From an uncultured Coriobacteriaceae bacterium (lineage in GTDB: Bacteria; Actinomycetota; Coriobacteriia; Coriobacteriales; Eggerthellaceae): DNA of 7,528 nt. The notes beneath the pieces were generated by a model. It was not told where the DNA came from and searched no databases. It saw only the letters and a list, made by a program, of their open reading frames with translations. Location: contig CACZIP010000092.1 of the NCBI GenBank assembly GCA_902781245.1, positions 1-7,528 of the forward strand, read 5' to 3'. A program made the translations under genes and the position numbers. This document shows, piece after piece, positions 5,863 to 7,528 of this stretch (positions within the stretch are counted from its first letter, which is position 1; each line of letters begins with the position of its first letter).

Positions 5863-5901
5863 GCGCATGCGCTTTTGGCGCGTAGGAAGAAAGGTTCAAG
5901 C

Positions 5902-6186
5902 ATGTTCACGTACAAGCAGAAGCACGAGCAAGCGAACCGCGAAGCAATTGCCACGGTCGTTGCGCTCGTCATCACGATAGTTGTCTGGATTGCCTGCGGC
6001 TTCGGCCTCGCAGGGCTCGACATCACGCTGTTCCACACCCCACTCTGGGTTATCGGTGGGACAATAGGCACCTGGATTTGTTCGATTGTCGTGGTTGTTG
6101 TGCTCGCTAAGAAAGTGTTCGTCGGGTTCGATCTCGACGACGAAAACAGCGTGAGCGATTCGGAAGGGGAGGTCTGCCATGAATAA
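5902..6186 (+). CDS. yhdT: YhdT-family small membrane protein (DUF997), partner of PanF
   Basis: A 94-residue protein with two predicted membrane helices (about 16-38 and 48-70) and a short acidic C-terminal tail (DLDDENSVSDSEGE). The N-terminus KQKHEQANREA before the first helix is like the QAHKEARWAL start of YhdT. This family of unknown function is habitually encoded directly upstream of the sodium/pantothenate symporter gene, as here. The ATG at 5902 is 7 bases after AAGG within AGGAAGAAAGG; the frame opens earlier (5728), but that extension covers the promoter and the start of the divergent gene. It overlaps the panF start by 8 bases (ATGAATAA), which indicates coupled translation and suggests an accessory role in the transporter, not proven by sequence. 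Confidence 0.85.
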   Translation: MFTYKQKHEQANREAIATVVALVITIVVWIACGFGLAGLDITLFHTPLWVIGGTIGTWICSIVVVVVLAKKVFVGFDLDDENSVSDSEGEVCHE

Positions 6187-7528
6187 CATCGCTATCGCCG
6201 GCTTGCTCCCCGTTGCGCTTTTTCTCGTCATCGCGCTCGTGATCGCCGTCTTCGCGCGTCGCCAAGCAGCAGCGGGTGGTGGCGGATTTGTCACCGAATA
6301 CTTCATCGGCAACCGAAGCCTCGGTCCGTTCGTGCTGGCCATGACGACCATCGCCACGTACGGCAGCGTGTCGAGTTTCGTCGGCGGTCCTGGCCAGGCT
6401 TGGTCGATTGGCTGGGGCTGGGTTTACATGGCTACGGTTCAGGTTACCGCTCTCTTCCTGCTTTACGGCATCCTGGGCAAGAAGATGGCGCTTGTCAGCC
6501 GCAAGCTCGGTGCAGTCACGGTCATCGACGTCATCCGCGAACGTTATCAGTCCAACGTGCTTGCTGTACTGTCTGCTGCAATCCTTGTCCTGTTCTTTGC
6601 GACGACGATGATCGCTCAGTTTGTGGGAGGCGCCAAGCTCTTCGAGGCGGTGACTGGCTACAGTTACGTCATGGGTCTTGCGATATTTGGCATCGCGGTC
6701 ATTCTGTTCACGACCATCGGCGGTTTCCGCGGCGTGGCATTCACGGACGCGTTGTGCGGCATCGCCATGATCGTCGGCATCGTCGTTCTGGCGGGCGGCA
6801 TCCTGTCTGCCGGAGGCGGCTATGCCAACATCATGGACACGATCGCCACGAACCATCCCGAGATGATGGAACCCCTTTCCGGTGGCAACATGCCCATCGG
6901 CCTGTACTTCACACAGTGGCTGCTCGTCGGCGTGTTCACGTTCTGCCTGCCGCAGAGCGTCGTGCGCACCATGAGCTACAAGGACACGAGGTCGCTGCAT
7001 CGTGCCATGATTTGGGGCACGGTCATCTGCGGCGCCATGATGATCGGCGTCACGGCGCTCGGTGTTTTGTCAGCAGGTGTTCTTACCGGCAACCTAGCTG
7101 ACTACGGCGGAAGCGTTGACAACATCATCCCGACGGCTATCGTGCAAAGCCTGCCGCCTTGGCTTGCAGGCATCGCCATCATCGGCCCGATTGCGGCATC
7201 CATATCCACGGTATCGAGTTTGCTCATCGCCAGTTCATCGGCCATTATCAAGGATTTGTGGCTGCATCATGTGCAGGCGAAAGGCGAGCGTGCTCCTGAG
7301 AACACGGTCGTACGCGCAAGCCAGGTTGTTACGTTCGTCATTGGCGCTGTCGTGTTCGTGCTCTCCATCGTGCCGCCTGATGTGATTTGGAAGATCAACA
7401 TGTTCGCGTTCGGCGGACTCGAGACGGCGTTTTGCTGGGTGCTCGTGGGTGGCTTGTTTTGGAAGCGCGCGAGCAAAGCGGGCGCACTGCTTTCGATGGG
7501 CGGCGGCACACTGGCCTATTGCGTGGCC
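6179..7528 (+). CDS. panF: Sodium/pantothenate symporter PanF, partial (C-terminus beyond right edge)
   Basis: 450 codons are visible with no stop; E. coli PanF has about 480 residues, so roughly 30 are missing. It is a multi-spanning inner-membrane transporter of the sodium:solute symporter family that imports pantothenate, the coenzyme A precursor, with Na+. PanF-like landmarks run in order: YFIGNRSLGPFVLAM (41-55), IATYGSVSSFVGGPGQAW (58-75), GILGKK (97-102), ERYQSN (121-126), QFVGGAKLFE (147-156), FTTIGGFRG (177-185), LPQSVVRTMSYKD (257-269), LPPWLAGI, SISTVSSLLIASSSAIIKDL (341-360) and FAFGGLE (409-415). S343 and T344 correspond to the Ser/Thr pair of the Na+ site in PutP-like proteins. 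The ATG at 6179 has GGGGAGG upstream (6166-6172) and overlaps the yhdT stop. Other SSF substrates cannot be excluded, but the yhdT pairing favours pantothenate. Confidence 0.9.
   Translation, partial: MNNIAIAGLLPVALFLVIALVIAVFARRQAAAGGGGFVTEYFIGNRSLGPFVLAMTTIATYGSVSSFVGGPGQAWSIGWGWVYMATVQVTALFLLYGILGKKMALVSRKLGAVTVIDVIRERYQSNVLAVLSAAILVLFFATTMIAQFVGGAKLFEAVTGYSYVMGLAIFGIAVILFTTIGGFRGVAFTDALCGIAMIVGIVVLAGGILSAGGGYANIMDTIATNHPEMMEPLSGGNMPIGLYFTQWLLVGVFTFCLPQSVVRTMSYKDTRSLHRAMIWGTVICGAMMIGVTALGVLSAGVLTGNLADYGGSVDNIIPTAIVQSLPPWLAGIAIIGPIAASISTVSSLLIASSSAIIKDLWLHHVQAKGERAPENTVVRASQVVTFVIGAVVFVLSIVPPDVIWKINMFAFGGLETAFCWVLVGGLFWKRASKAGALLSMGGGTLAYCVA

Noticed and set aside
5728..5901. 58-codon N-terminal extension of the yhdT-like gene
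   Set aside because: It overlaps the start of the divergent gene and the TATAAT box; the ATG at 5902 has its own ribosome binding site and gives the normal family length.
5754..5901. Riboswitch or IS terminal repeat in the gap before yhdT-panF
   Set aside because: The leader after TATAAT is only about 30 bases, with no conserved riboswitch-like structure, and no inverted partner to the 4288-4301 sequence was found.
6107..7000. 297-codon minus-strand open frame over panF
   Set aside because: Antisense to unmistakable PanF sequence. The product is a His/Asp/Arg-rich composition artefact typical of the reverse of a GC-rich membrane-protein gene.
6400..7101. 233-codon plus-strand frame inside panF
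   Set aside because: It is out of frame with the symporter, whose frame is continuous from 6179 to the window end, and its product is His/Arg-rich without domains. It does not indicate a frameshift.

Overview
The window looks like the right-hand end of an integrated phage-like element (about 1-3591) sitting in a tRNA-Asp gene, followed by ordinary chromosome (about 3592-7528). Moderately high GC, strong GGAGG ribosome binding sites, a CCA-encoding tRNA and the look of the integrase and transposase-like proteins suggest a Gram-positive host, perhaps a Coriobacteriia/Eggerthellaceae-type actinobacterium. That assignment is tentative because no ribosomal or other strong marker gene is present.

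Element side. A repressor (1584-2144) and a tyrosine integrase (2196-3491) read rightwards towards the tRNA. A leftward operon starts from the same 106-bp control region: an excisionase-type HTH protein (1286-1477), an unknown phage protein (852-1286), a phage replication-initiation-type protein ending in a zinc ribbon (311-898), and a KGG-motif protein that runs off the left edge (1-299). The control region has two opposed sigma70-like promoters whose -10 boxes overlap, and a perfect palindrome in the rightward spacer, which looks like a lysogeny switch. The int-repressor / xis-rep layout is shared by temperate phages and by phage-inducible chromosomal islands; the window does not show which this is.

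Junction. tRNA-Asp (GTC anticodon, minus strand, 3592-3668) is intact, and its 3' end faces the integrase gene, the classical arrangement for a tRNA attachment site. The 100 bp between int and tRNA hold an 11-bp-spaced direct repeat and a hairpin.

Chromosome side. A small cupin gene (3826-4287) converges, with only a 14-bp gap, on a 483-codon IS1634/IS4-like transposase gene (4302-5753, minus). By alignment against the family pattern as recalled, that protein has lost all three acidic catalytic residues although the frame is intact, and no insertion-sequence ends are visible. This is the most unusual observation here. Divergent from it, a YhdT-type small membrane protein (5902-6186) overlaps by 8 bp a PanF-type sodium/pantothenate symporter (6179 to the right edge).
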